DNA of 64,000 nt. Origin: an uncultured Novosphingobium sp. (GTDB lineage: Bacteria > Pseudomonadota > Alphaproteobacteria > Sphingomonadales > Sphingomonadaceae). The stretch is taken from assembly GCA_937996535.1 (NCBI GenBank), contig CALKVF010000110.1, forward strand, positions 4,092 to 68,091, in the 5' to 3' direction. Shown in pieces: positions 43,341 to 51,703 of this stretch. Each line of letters opens with the position of its first letter. Within the stretch, counting starts at the first letter, position 1. Made by a program: the position numbers and the translations under genes. The notes beneath the pieces are model-generated. The model had not been told where the DNA came from. It saw nothing but the letters and a program-made list of their open reading frames with translations, and ran no database searches.

Positions 43341-45460
43341 CACGCGACTTTCGAGCCGGACTGCCCGGCCAACGACTGTAGGATCTGCGCGGCCTCGGCC
43401 AGCGGCAGGCGGATGGTGAAACGCGATCCGATCGTCTCGCGTGATTCCACGTCGAGCCGCCCCTTCATCGCCCTGACCAGTTCGCGCGCTTCGTAGGCGC
43501 CGATCCCGAAACCGCCGCTCTTGGTGGAATCGAATGGGCGGAACAGTCGGTTGCGGACGAATTCGGGGCTCATCCCGGTGCCCGAATCCAGCACCTCGAT
43601 CACCCCGCTTGCCCCCTGGGTGCCCACCCGGATGAACACCGGCAGCGGCTCCACCGAGGCATCGAGCGCGTTCTGCACCAAATGGGCCAGCACCTGCTCC
43701 AGCGATTCCCGCGCCGCGAGGACCACGCATTCCTCAGCGTCGATCACGGTTACCGGGCGGCGGCCATCGCACCGGGCCTCGAACTGGGCCGCAACTTCGG
43801 CCGCGACCAGATCGGCCCGCACTGGCACCAGGGTTTCAACCGTCATGGCGCCATAGCGCGACAGGCGGGCCAGCAGGGCGGAAAGCTTGTCAGCCGAACT
43901 GCGCAGCGTAATCAGCATGTCCGCTCTAAATTGAGTATTTTCAGAATATTGCTCTGCATTTCTCGCAAGCAAGTTGAATTGGCTCGCAAGGTTCTTGAGA
44001 TCATGGATAACAAAGGCGATCCGGCGATGGAAGTCATCGAACCGGGCCGCTTCGGCCAGTGCCTCCTGCCCGGTGTGTTCTGCCAGATAGCTCGCCAATT
44101 GCTGCCCGGCGACGCGCAGCAGATCGAAGTCTTCCCAATCGAGCGAGCGGGCCAGCGCCGGGCGGGCCAGCACCACCAGCCCGACCAGCCGCTCGAAATG
44201 GAGCAGCGGCACCAGCGCCCAGGCCCGCGGTTCCTCGACCAGCCATTGCGGAACCGCGAAAGGTGGCGCCATTTCCGCGCGCCCTGCGCGCAGTTGGTCA
44301 AGATCGGCGATATAGCCGCTGGCCTCGATCGCGCGGGCGACTTCGCTGGGCGCGGCTTCGGCCGGAACTTCAAGCGTGCGCCAAGCCCAGCGCGCGGCAA
44401 GTTCCAGCTGACCGCGATCCCCCGGCGTCAGCAGCAAGCCAGCCGGACTTTCGGTGATATCGGCCAGCGCGCGGATCACCCGCTCGTCGAGCGAGGCCTC
44501 GCTGCCGCTGCCCTGGGCAATGGTGCGGGTAAAGCGCAGCCATTCGCTGCGATAGTCATAGCGGTGTTGGAACAGGTGCTTGGCCAGCATGACCCTGAGC
44601 CAGCCGCGCAGCCGCCGCGAGGGCAGGATCATCAGCGCAAAGGCCAGCACCAGCGCCACGAAGCCGCGCTGCGAGGCTTCGGCCAGATCGCCCCCGGCAT
44701 AGGCCAGTCCTCGCGCCGCAGCGCCCATGGTGACCAGATAGCCGCCGATCAGCAGCAGCGAGAGCGACTGGAACGTGACCGAGCGCGAGGGGCGAAAGCG
44801 CAGTTGCTCGCCCCCGCGGATCGCGCCGAAGGCCAGCAGCGCACCCAGCCCCAGTGCGGTCACCCCGCGCAGTGCGGCAAAGCCCGCCGGAACCGAACCG
44901 GACAGGTAAGCCACCGTCCCGAAGTTGAGGTCATAGCCCCACAGCAACCCCAGCGCGAGCGCAGGCCAGCGCAGCACCGTGCGCGCCAGGCTCGATGCGC
45001 CGCCGTAGAGGTTGTGGACCAGCACCAGCCCGCCGATCGCCACCAGCAGATCGAGCAACACCGCCATGTGCAGTCCCGGCGCGCCCGGAAGCGTGCGGGC
45101 ACCGGCCAGCAGCACCGCCTGAACGGCCCCCTGCAGCAGCTCGGCAAAGCCCAGCGCGGCGATCATCGGGCGCACCTGCATCATGCTGGCGTGGCGCCCA
45201 TCGACTGCGAACAGCCGGTACAGCGCAAAGATCCAGCCCAGATCGCGACTAACCTCGGCCAGAGCGGTCCATCGCGCACCGCAAGCCCCACTCGCAGCCC
45301 ACAGCGCGGTCAGCGCGAGTGCGGAAACCACCGCCCGGCGCGCCGCGCCATAGCCGCCCCGCCGGCTTTCGAGCCAGGCCGCAGCCAAGGCGCAGGCCAG
45401 CGCACCTGCGCCCCAGGCGGCCGCGCCAATCGCGCTCCAGGCTCCGGCCAGATCGCCCAC
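43340..45460 (-). CDS. prsK: PEP-CTERM-type membrane sensor histidine kinase PrsK
   Basis: A 706-residue kinase with about eight transmembrane helices in the first ~300 residues, a GAF-like region (about 330-470), a phospho-acceptor helix with 'VIHDLKNLASQFNLLARN' (about 485-505) and a C-terminal HATPase domain ('HLVQNALDASVEPLPVF', 'VLDSGTGMSPEFV', 'GGFGIGAYEARELVRAM'). This matches the PrsK layout. It is the partner of PrsR, whose start codon overlaps its stop. The codons of the phospho-acceptor helix (43920-44005) are strikingly AT-rich and include two AGA codons, although the amino-acid sequence looks conserved. Confidence 0.92.
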   Translation of the reverse strand: MGDLAGAWSAIGAAAWGAGALACALAAAWLESRRGGYGAARRAVVSALALTALWAASGACGARWTALAEVSRDLGWIFALYRLFAVDGRHASMMQVRPMIAALGFAELLQGAVQAVLLAGARTLPGAPGLHMAVLLDLLVAIGGLVLVHNLYGGASSLARTVLRWPALALGLLWGYDLNFGTVAYLSGSVPAGFAALRGVTALGLGALLAFGAIRGGEQLRFRPSRSVTFQSLSLLLIGGYLVTMGAAARGLAYAGGDLAEASQRGFVALVLAFALMILPSRRLRGWLRVMLAKHLFQHRYDYRSEWLRFTRTIAQGSGSEASLDERVIRALADITESPAGLLLTPGDRGQLELAARWAWRTLEVPAEAAPSEVARAIEASGYIADLDQLRAGRAEMAPPFAVPQWLVEEPRAWALVPLLHFERLVGLVVLARPALARSLDWEDFDLLRVAGQQLASYLAEHTGQEALAEAARFDDFHRRIAFVIHDLKNLASQFNLLARNAEQYSENTQFRADMLITLRSSADKLSALLARLSRYGAMTVETLVPVRADLVAAEVAAQFEARCDGRRPVTVIDAEECVVLAARESLEQVLAHLVQNALDASVEPLPVFIRVGTQGASGVIEVLDSGTGMSPEFVRNRLFRPFDSTKSGGFGIGAYEARELVRAMKGRLDVESRETIGSRFTIRLPLAEAAQILQSLAGQSGSKVA

Positions 45461-45464
45461 GGCG

Positions 45465-46850
45465 TCAGCGTGCTCCTTCGTGCCAGAGCACCACGCGCAG
45501 CGTCTGGAGCAGGATCAGAAGGTCAAGGAAGGGGGTGTAGTTCTTGGCGTAGTAGAGATCGTATTCGAGCTTGTGGCGCGAATCCTCGATCGAGGCGCCA
45601 TAGGGATAGTTGATCTGCGCCCAGCCGGTGATCCCGGGCTTGACCATGTGGCGTTCGGCATAGAACGGCAGCTGGGTTTCGAGGTCCGCAACGAATTCGG
45701 GGCGCTCGGGACGCGGACCAACGAAGCTCATCTCGCCCTTGAGCACGCTCCACGTCTGGGGAAGCTCGTCGATCCGCACCTTGCGGATGAAACGGCCCAG
45801 CCGGGTCACGCGCGGATCGTCCTTCTGCGCCCACTGCGCGCCATTGGCCTCGGCATCGGTGCGCATCGAGCGCAGCTTGATGACATCGAAACTCTGGCCG
45901 TAGAGCCCCACCCGGGTCTGGCGAAAGAAAGCCGGCCCGCGGCTGTCGAGCTTTACCAGCAGCGCGAACAGCGCGATCACCGGGGCAGTCGCGGCCAGCA
46001 GCAGCGAACTGGCAAAGATGTCGAACAATCGCTTGGCCGCGCTCGAAATCGCCCGGCCCGAGGAAAAGCCATCGGAAAAGATCAGCCAACTGGGATTGAC
46101 CGTGCCGAGATCGACCCGCCCGGTCTCGCGCTCGATGAAGCTGGAGAAGTCGTTGACGTGGACCCCGGTGGTCTTGATCCGCAGCAGATCGCCCAGCGGC
46201 AGCGCGTTGCGCCGCTCTTCCAGCGCCAGCACCACTTCGCTCACGCTGAGGTTTTCGACAAAGCGGGTGAGATTGTGGATCGCCGAGCGGTTGATCGCCT
46301 CGGCAATCAGCGGCGGGGTGTCGGTCATGGCGAGGTAGCCGACGATGCAGAACCCGCTCTCAGGCCGCTCCGACAACTCGCGCAGCCGGATCGCCCGCTC
46401 CCCGGCGCCCAGCACCAGCACCCGGCGGCGAAAGGCCGACGCGCCGAGCACTCCGCCCACCACCAGCCGGTTCATCACCAGCAGCACCACCGATCCAGCC
46501 ATCGCGTAGGCCAGGGTCGAGCGCCAGAAATTGTGCCCGCCGATCACGAAATCGACAAAGGCGAGCGCGATGATCCCCAGCGAAACCGCCACCAGCAGCC
46601 GCGCCGTGGCAAACCGCATCGAGCGCAGGGCATCGCCGCCATAGACGCCGACCGCGATCATTGCGGTGAGGATGATCCCGGCAAAGCCCGCGAGCTGCCC
46701 GCCCCGCTCGGCGATGCTGCCAGGGTCCATCCCGATCTGCCCGGCGCGCAGGCGCCACGCGAAATCGGCCGCCACCACCAGCAAGGTGATGTCGATCAGG
46801 CCCAGCAGGATCACTGCATGGGGGATGTAGTGCTTGAACAGCCGGATCAT
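45465..46850 (-). CDS. TIGR03013-type undecaprenyl-phosphate sugar phosphotransferase (XrtA/PEP-CTERM-associated)
   Basis: About 461 residues; start ATG at 46850. Four transmembrane helices in the first ~115 residues, a CoA-binding-like middle ('VLVLGAGERAIRLREL'), and a C-terminal bacterial sugar transferase domain beginning near residue 265 ('AAKRLFDIFASSLLLAAT') with 'LDSRGPAFFRQTRVGLYGQ', 'MRTDAE' and 'SFVGPRPERPEFV'. It starts exopolysaccharide repeat-unit synthesis by loading a sugar phosphate on undecaprenyl phosphate. It is 4 bp from prsK, which places polysaccharide production under, or next to, PrsK/PrsR control. Confidence 0.9.
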   Translation of the reverse strand: MIRLFKHYIPHAVILLGLIDITLLVVAADFAWRLRAGQIGMDPGSIAERGGQLAGFAGIILTAMIAVGVYGGDALRSMRFATARLLVAVSLGIIALAFVDFVIGGHNFWRSTLAYAMAGSVVLLVMNRLVVGGVLGASAFRRRVLVLGAGERAIRLRELSERPESGFCIVGYLAMTDTPPLIAEAINRSAIHNLTRFVENLSVSEVVLALEERRNALPLGDLLRIKTTGVHVNDFSSFIERETGRVDLGTVNPSWLIFSDGFSSGRAISSAAKRLFDIFASSLLLAATAPVIALFALLVKLDSRGPAFFRQTRVGLYGQSFDVIKLRSMRTDAEANGAQWAQKDDPRVTRLGRFIRKVRIDELPQTWSVLKGEMSFVGPRPERPEFVADLETQLPFYAERHMVKPGITGWAQINYPYGASIEDSRHKLEYDLYYAKNYTPFLDLLILLQTLRVVLWHEGAR

Positions 46851-46947
46851 GGCCCGTGGCAGACCTTCCCTTCGAGTGCGAAGCGGCAAGCCTAGGGTGC
46901 AGAGGTGAAATGTCGGTAAACTTTACAGGCGGGCAGACCGCCCGCGA

Positions 46948-48339
46948 TCAGCGCGAAAAGGCGAAGGCGCTGATCCCGCGGCTGCGCTCATCGAATTCGA
47001 GCGCAGCGCCGCGCGGGGGCAGCGAACGCTGGCGGCAATCGGCGATCAGGCAGCGCGCACAGCCCGGCCCGATCCGGGTTGCGGCGCCGGCGGCCTGCGG
47101 AGCGCTGCCGCGCGCCTGGGCAAGCTGCCCGGCGAGCCGCGCCTCGATCCCGAGGACGATCGCGAACTGCGCCGCCTCACGCTCGATCGCCCCAGCGCCC
47201 TCGACGGTTGCCGCGATCATGAACCAATCTGTTTTTGATCCATTTTCATCATTATATTCAATATATTGAATTATATTTTTACCAAATTGCTCGAATGCAC
47301 TGTGTGCCTGCCACAGCGGGCAACTGCCTTCGCCGTCGAGCAGGCTTGCCCCGCTCGCCCCGGCGTAGCGCTTGGAAAACTGCCCCGCCCGGTCAACCCG
47401 CGCCATGAAGAACGGCAGCCCGCGCTGCCCGACCCGCTGCAAGGTGGTCAGGCGATGGGCAAGCTGCTCGAACCCCACGCCAAAGCGGCGCTGCAGCAGC
47501 GGCAGGTCATAACCGGTCGCCTCGCAAGCCCGCAAAAACCGGCCATAGGGCATGATCAACGCCGCGGCGAAGTAGCTCGCCAGATGGCGGCGCAGCAGCC
47601 GCCACGCGGTCCGATCGGTGAACTGGGCGCCATTGGCGATGGCCGCGATCGCATCGCGCTGCTCCAGTAGGGCCAATTGCACCGCGATCTGGAAGTTGCG
47701 GGCCGCCGGATCGAGCAATTCCGAGAGTTGCAGCTGCCGGGCATGGAGGTCGAGCCGCCGCAGCGCATCGGGCATCACGTCAACCGGCAGAATTCGCACC
47801 GAAAGCTGGTGCTGCTGGCGCAGCCGCTCGACCAGCGCCTGCCCAAGATCGGCGTTGGACAGCCGCAATTCGTCGGCCAGAGCCTCGGCAGCGGCGTCAA
47901 GATCGGCAAAATGGTTGCGCCAACGCTCGATCTCGCGGCGCACGAGATCCATCGGATCATTGACCGGCGCGGCTCCGCCCGGATCCCCGGCGTCATAGAG
48001 CCGGGCAAAGGCGAGCGCCGCCTGCGGCGCGGCAGAGAGCCATTCGGCCAGCTCGTCTCGGTCGATAGAAAGGTCGGAAAACCGCGGATCCGCAAGCCTT
48101 CGGCGCAGTCCATCAACCCCGCCGACCAGTTCATCCTGACGCAGGCTGCGGGGGTCAAAATCGAACTGTTCGGCCAGGGCAACGACCAAGCGCGCCGAGA
48201 GCGGGCGCTGGTTGCGCTCGACCAGATTGAGATAGCTAGGCGAAATGCCAAGCCGCGCCGCCATGGCGGATTGGGTCAGCCCTTCGCGGCGGCGCAGGCG
48301 CCGGATTGCCGGCCCAGCAAGGATCGAGGCGTCAGTCAT
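46948..48339 (-). CDS. ScfR-type regulator (XRE helix-turn-helix, IrrE-like peptidase region, DUF2083 C-terminus)
   Basis: A 463-residue regulator of the RamB/ScfR/MccR group controlling short-chain fatty-acid metabolism. It has an N-terminal XRE HTH (about 10-65: 'REGLTQSAMAARLGISPSYLNL'), a middle region of ImmA/IrrE type (~160-270), and a DUF2083 C-terminus (~275-460) with the four-Cys-type pattern 'IGPGCARCLIADCRQR' and 'CPLWQAHSAF'. The usual HExxH motif is not evident in the IrrE-like part. A tandem TTTGACAA repeat sits just upstream and may be its operator. Codons at 47221-47290 ('FGKNIIQYIEYNDENGSKT') are extremely AT-rich (16 G/C in 70 bases). Confidence 0.85.
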   Translation of the reverse strand: MTDASILAGPAIRRLRRREGLTQSAMAARLGISPSYLNLVERNQRPLSARLVVALAEQFDFDPRSLRQDELVGGVDGLRRRLADPRFSDLSIDRDELAEWLSAAPQAALAFARLYDAGDPGGAAPVNDPMDLVRREIERWRNHFADLDAAAEALADELRLSNADLGQALVERLRQQHQLSVRILPVDVMPDALRRLDLHARQLQLSELLDPAARNFQIAVQLALLEQRDAIAAIANGAQFTDRTAWRLLRRHLASYFAAALIMPYGRFLRACEATGYDLPLLQRRFGVGFEQLAHRLTTLQRVGQRGLPFFMARVDRAGQFSKRYAGASGASLLDGEGSCPLWQAHSAFEQFGKNIIQYIEYNDENGSKTDWFMIAATVEGAGAIEREAAQFAIVLGIEARLAGQLAQARGSAPQAAGAATRIGPGCARCLIADCRQRSLPPRGAALEFDERSRGISAFAFSR

Positions 48340-48360
48340 CGTGTTATATGTTGTAATATT

Positions 48361-48376
48361 TTTGACAATTTGACAA
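48361..48376. promoter_or_regulatory. Tandem TTTGACAA repeat upstream of the scfR-type gene
   Basis: Two adjacent perfect copies of the 8-mer TTTGACAA, 22-37 bases before the scfR-type start, in an AT-rich stretch that also precedes the small gene at 48490. The arrangement resembles the short TTTGCAAA-like direct repeats recalled for the RamB family, so it may be the autoregulatory operator. Confidence 0.45.
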
Positions 48377-48489
48377 GCATTTTCGGCAAATCATCGCCAT
48401 GAAGACAAGTTATTTTGTGTATTTTGTTACCACTCGTGATCGGTTCCGGCTACCCCTAGGGCAACACCACCCATTCAAGGAGCCGCCCG

Positions 48490-48675
48490 ATGACCCTGAC
48501 CGCTCAGCCCACCCAGACCGAAGATCGCACCCCGGCGCGTGCCCGGGCGCTGCTCTCGAACAACGACTTCCGCTTGCTCCGCACCGCGCTGGCCAGCCAT
48601 GCGCAGGTTTCCGAAGACCCGGAGGAAATCGCCCGGATCGCCGCGCTCTACCACCGGCTCGGCTGCTACGCCTGA
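48490..48675 (+). CDS. Small conserved-looking hypothetical protein, 61 residues
   Basis: Preceded by a clear AAGGAGCC ribosome-binding site and a long AT-rich promoter-like region shared with the divergent scfR-type gene. The product is soluble and probably helical, with 'LLSNNDFRLLRTALASH' and 'EDPEEIARIAALYHRLGCYA'. It has no domain that I recognise. Coding is supported by the good start context and by a non-random, low-Arg translation. Confidence 0.65.
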   Translation: MTLTAQPTQTEDRTPARARALLSNNDFRLLRTALASHAQVSEDPEEIARIAALYHRLGCYA

Positions 48676-48769
48676 CCCTGCTCGTATTGGCGGCCGTCTC
48701 TCGCGACCCGGGCGGCCGTCAACCCCGCGCTAACCATAAGTCCGCCCGCGTGGTTAACCTTCCCGCGCT

Positions 48770-49312
48770 ATGACGGGCACCATGCGCCGCGCTGCCCCCA
48801 CCCTCCCGATCTCACCCCGGATGCTGCGGCGCTTTGCCGTTGCCACGGTAATCCTGACGGCGCTGGTGGCAATGTTCGCCGATGGCGAGAGCCGCGATGC
48901 CGCGGTCGGCGCGATCAAGGCGCGCGAGGCAAAGAATCAGGCCATCGCTGCCGATGCGGCCAAGTTCGGCGCCCCCAAGCTGCACCTGCGCGCGCCCGAT
49001 AGCCAGGCCGGCGAGTTTGGCGACGAGCCGGGGATCGAAAGCCCGCAGCTCAACACCTTCCGTGGCGCGCCGAGCGGCCCGGCGCTGGCTCAGGGCAACC
49101 AATCCGGTTTTCTCCCGCCGCCATCGCTGCCGATGGTGCCAGGCGCCACGGTTACCGTGCAGAATGTTCCGGGCGAAAAGTTGATCGACCTGCGCCCGGG
49201 CGCTGCCCCGGCGACCAAACGCCGCGCCAGCTTTCGCCCCGACGCCCAGCAGATGGAAACCATCCGCCAGAACTCGCGCGAGCGCAGCGGCAACCCCAAC
49301 GGGGTCGACTGA
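48770..49312 (+). CDS. Membrane-anchored hypothetical protein
   Basis: 180 residues, with a second ATG four codons in. One N-terminal transmembrane segment (about 20-38, 'LRRFAVATVILTALVAMF') is followed by a hydrophilic, Pro/Gln-rich, probably disordered periplasmic part. No known domain. The spacing to the 61-residue gene is 94 bp. Codon use is normal. Confidence 0.6.
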   Translation: MTGTMRRAAPTLPISPRMLRRFAVATVILTALVAMFADGESRDAAVGAIKAREAKNQAIAADAAKFGAPKLHLRAPDSQAGEFGDEPGIESPQLNTFRGAPSGPALAQGNQSGFLPPPSLPMVPGATVTVQNVPGEKLIDLRPGAAPATKRRASFRPDAQQMETIRQNSRERSGNPNGVD

Positions 49313-49339
49313 GTCTCAGATCTTCACAAGCCGCTTGGC

Positions 49340-49361
49340 CGAAGTAAATTTCTTTACTTCG
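49340..49361 (-). terminator. GAAA-tetraloop hairpin at the M20 gene stop codon
   Basis: On the minus strand CGAAGTAAA-GAAA-TTTACTTCG is a perfect 9-bp stem with a GNRA-type loop; the TAA stop of the M20 gene is inside the 5' arm. No U-tract follows, so it may stabilise the mRNA end or work as a weak terminator. Confidence 0.4.
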
Positions 49362-50700
49362 CCTCCGAACCGGCTCCGCCACGCGGCATCAGGTGGATCG
49401 CTCCGCTGACCATCGCCTCGGCCCCAGCCGCGATCACCTTGTCCGCCTCGGGCGCCCAGAACGGGCTGTGCAGGCCCGGCAGAACCTTGCCCTCGGCGCG
49501 GGCGGCTTCGATCACGCTGGCGGGGCGCCCGCCGACCCACAGGATCAGCGAACGGGTGTGGTCCTTGTCATTGCGGGAGAACTCGCCGAAATCCTCGCCC
49601 GCCATGACCGGGCCGGTTTCAACCGCGCGGTCTGCCCCGAACTGCGCCTTGAAGAACCCCAGCATGTCCATGCTGAAGCCCGGCGTGTTCCAGGTCGAGC
49701 GGGTATAGGGCTCCAGCACGCTGACTTCGGGCATCAGGTTTTCGGGCAGGCCCGACGCCTCGCCCTCGGCACGGGCGATGCGGCGAATGCCATCGAGCAA
49801 GGCTTTGCGCGATTCGTCGGAATAGCTGCGCACGGTAAGCTGCAGGTGAGCGCTATCGGAAATGATGTTGTGCTTGGCCCCGGCATGGAAGCTGCCGACC
49901 GTGACCACCGAAGGCTCGAATGGGCTGGCTTCGCGGCTGACCAGGGTCTGCAGGCGCATCACGATCGCCGCGCCCAGCACGATCGGATCCTTGGTGAGGT
50001 TGGGATAGGCCCCGTGCCCGCCAAGCCCGTGAACCGAAATGTCGACCGAATCGACATTGGCCAGCGCATAGCCCGGCCGCACCCCGATCACGCCCGAGGC
50101 AAGATCGGCGGTATCGTGGAACGCCAACGCATAGTCAGGCTTGGGAAAGCGGGTGAACAGGCCGTCCTTGATCATCGCTTCGGCGCCCAGCCCGACTTCC
50201 TCGGCCGGCTGGCCAATCATCACCAGCGTGCCCGACCAGCGATCCTTGCTGGCGGCCATCACCCGCGCGGTTTCGATCCAGGCGGTCATGTGGGTATCGT
50301 GGCCGCAGGCGTGCATGATCCCGCTTTCGACCCCGGCGGTCGACGTGCCGCGCGCCTTGCTGGCATAGGGCAGCCCGGTCTGCTCGACCACAGGCAGCGC
50401 GTCCATATCGGCGCGGATCAGCACCACCGGCCCGGGGCCGTTGCGCAGCACCGCGACCACCCCGGTCTTGCCCACGCCCTCGCTCACCGCGAAACCGGCG
50501 GCGCGGGCAGCGGCCGCCATGATCCCGGCAGAGCGCCGTTCCTGGAACGACAGCTCGGGGTTCTGGTGGAGATCCTTGTAGACCGTCATCAGCCCCGGGA
50601 GATCGGCGGCGATGCGATCGCGCACCGGATCGGCGTGGGCCAGCGAGCTGGCAGACAGCGCGGCAAGCGCGGCGGACAGGGTGAGGATGGGCTTGATCAT
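49354..50700 (-). CDS. Secreted M20-family amidohydrolase
   Basis: 448 residues with a signal peptide (ending near SSLAHA). Fold and motifs are those of M20D hippurate/IAA-amino-acid hydrolases: 'HQNPELSFQERR', zinc-ligand cluster 'HACGHDTHM', 'GQPAEEVGLGAEAMIKDGLF', dimerisation domain near residues 215-320, and 'VMAGEDFGEFS'. It would cleave N-acyl amino acids or related amides in the periplasm. The exact substrate cannot be inferred. The stop codon lies inside a small perfect RNA hairpin. Confidence 0.9.
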   Translation of the reverse strand: MIKPILTLSAALAALSASSLAHADPVRDRIAADLPGLMTVYKDLHQNPELSFQERRSAGIMAAAARAAGFAVSEGVGKTGVVAVLRNGPGPVVLIRADMDALPVVEQTGLPYASKARGTSTAGVESGIMHACGHDTHMTAWIETARVMAASKDRWSGTLVMIGQPAEEVGLGAEAMIKDGLFTRFPKPDYALAFHDTADLASGVIGVRPGYALANVDSVDISVHGLGGHGAYPNLTKDPIVLGAAIVMRLQTLVSREASPFEPSVVTVGSFHAGAKHNIISDSAHLQLTVRSYSDESRKALLDGIRRIARAEGEASGLPENLMPEVSVLEPYTRSTWNTPGFSMDMLGFFKAQFGADRAVETGPVMAGEDFGEFSRNDKDHTRSLILWVGGRPASVIEAARAEGKVLPGLHSPFWAPEADKVIAAGAEAMVSGAIHLMPRGGAGSEAK

Positions 50701-50744
50701 GCCCGCAGCCTAGGCGGCAAGCCCGCGCGGCGCAATCTTGGGAG

Positions 50745-50828
50745 TGGTGCCCCTGGCCAGACTCGAACTGGCACGGATCTCTCCAACCGATTTTGAGTCG
50801 GTCGCGTCTACCATTCCACCACAGGGGC
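50745..50828 (-). tRNA. tRNA-Leu (anticodon CAA)
   Basis: Acceptor arms GCCCCTG and CAGGGGC pair, discriminator A, CCA encoded. Anticodon stem ACCGA/TCGGT encloses loop CTCAAAA with anticodon CAA. T-arm GCCAGTTCGAGTCTGGC. The variable arm is short for a class II tRNA but pairs as expected. The gene lies between the M20 and suhB genes. Confidence 0.93.
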
Positions 50829-50879
50829 ACTGCAGGGCAGGTCGCGCTTAGCCGCCCTGCCCCGCCGGTTCAAGCGCGC

Positions 50880-51701
50880 TTACTTCTTGAGCGCGCCGAC
50901 CAGTTGCTTGTGCAGGCGCGAATGCAGCGCATCGTTGCCGGCCAGCACCTGGGCATCACAGATCGGCTGCGAAATCCCGCGCCAGTCGGTCACGAAGCCG
51001 CCAGCCTCGCGCACCAGCAGACAGCCGGCCGCCGTATCCCACGGGGCAAGTCCGGTTTCCCAGAAGCCTTCGTAGCGCCCGGCGGCAACCCACGCGAGAT
51101 CGAGCGAGGCCGCGCCAAAGCGGCGGATCCCGGCAACCTGCGGCGCCAGCGCGCCATAGATCCGGGTCCATTCGGCGCTATCGCCGCGCCCGGCAAAGGG
51201 AATGCCGGTGGCAATCAGGCTTTCATCGAGATGGCGGCGCGCCGAAACGCGCAGACGCCGATCGTGGAGCCAGGCACCGCGGGTCTTTTCGGCCCAGAAG
51301 CTTTCGTCGGTCACCGGCTGGTAAACCAGCCCGGCGACGATATCGCCCCAGCCGCTACCATCCAGCTTGGGTTCCTGCACCGCGATCGAGATCGCGAAGT
51401 GCGGAATCCCGTGCAGGAAGTTGCTGGTGCCATCGAGCGGGTCGATGATCCAGCGCGGCTTGCCGGGTTCGCCGTGGATTTCGCCGCCTTCTTCCATCAG
51501 GAAGCCCCAGTCGGGACGCGCGGCGAGCAGCTCGTCATAGATCGTGCGCTCGGCGCGCTGATCGGCCTTCGAAACGAAGTCCGCCGGCCCCTTGCGGCTG
51601 ACCTGGAGGTGCTCGACCTCGCCGAAGTCGCGGCGGAGACGCTGCCCGGCCTTGCGGGCGGCCTTCTCCATCACGCGGATCATGCCGGAAACAACCGCCA
51701 T
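50880..51701 (-). CDS. suhB: Inositol monophosphatase family protein (SuhB)
   Basis: 273 residues. Metal-binding motifs of the Li-sensitive phosphatase family are present: 'FLMEEGGE' (first Glu), 'WIIDPLDGTSNFLHGIPHFA' (DPLDGT) and 'GLAPWDTAAGCLLVREAG' (WDxAAG). It hydrolyses inositol-1-phosphate or similar phosphomonoesters; bacterial SuhB also affects rRNA transcription. It starts 2 bp after the efp stop, so the two genes form an operon. Confidence 0.93.
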   Translation of the reverse strand: MAVVSGMIRVMEKAARKAGQRLRRDFGEVEHLQVSRKGPADFVSKADQRAERTIYDELLAARPDWGFLMEEGGEIHGEPGKPRWIIDPLDGTSNFLHGIPHFAISIAVQEPKLDGSGWGDIVAGLVYQPVTDESFWAEKTRGAWLHDRRLRVSARRHLDESLIATGIPFAGRGDSAEWTRIYGALAPQVAGIRRFGAASLDLAWVAAGRYEGFWETGLAPWDTAAGCLLVREAGGFVTDWRGISQPICDAQVLAGNDALHSRLHKQLVGALKK

Positions 51702-51703
51702 GA

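Noticed and set aside
43341..43730. N-terminal extension of PrsR into the prsK gene
   Set aside because: The start at 43340 gives the exact receiver-domain N-terminus and the usual TGATG coupling; the extension is only the shadow of the kinase C-terminus.
46360..46758. Minus-strand alternative frame inside the sugar transferase gene
   Set aside because: Arg-rich shadow of the transmembrane region of the true gene.
50745..50828. tRNA-Leu as an integration site of a genomic island
   Set aside because: No integrase, no direct repeat of the tRNA 3' end seen nearby, and housekeeping genes on both sides.
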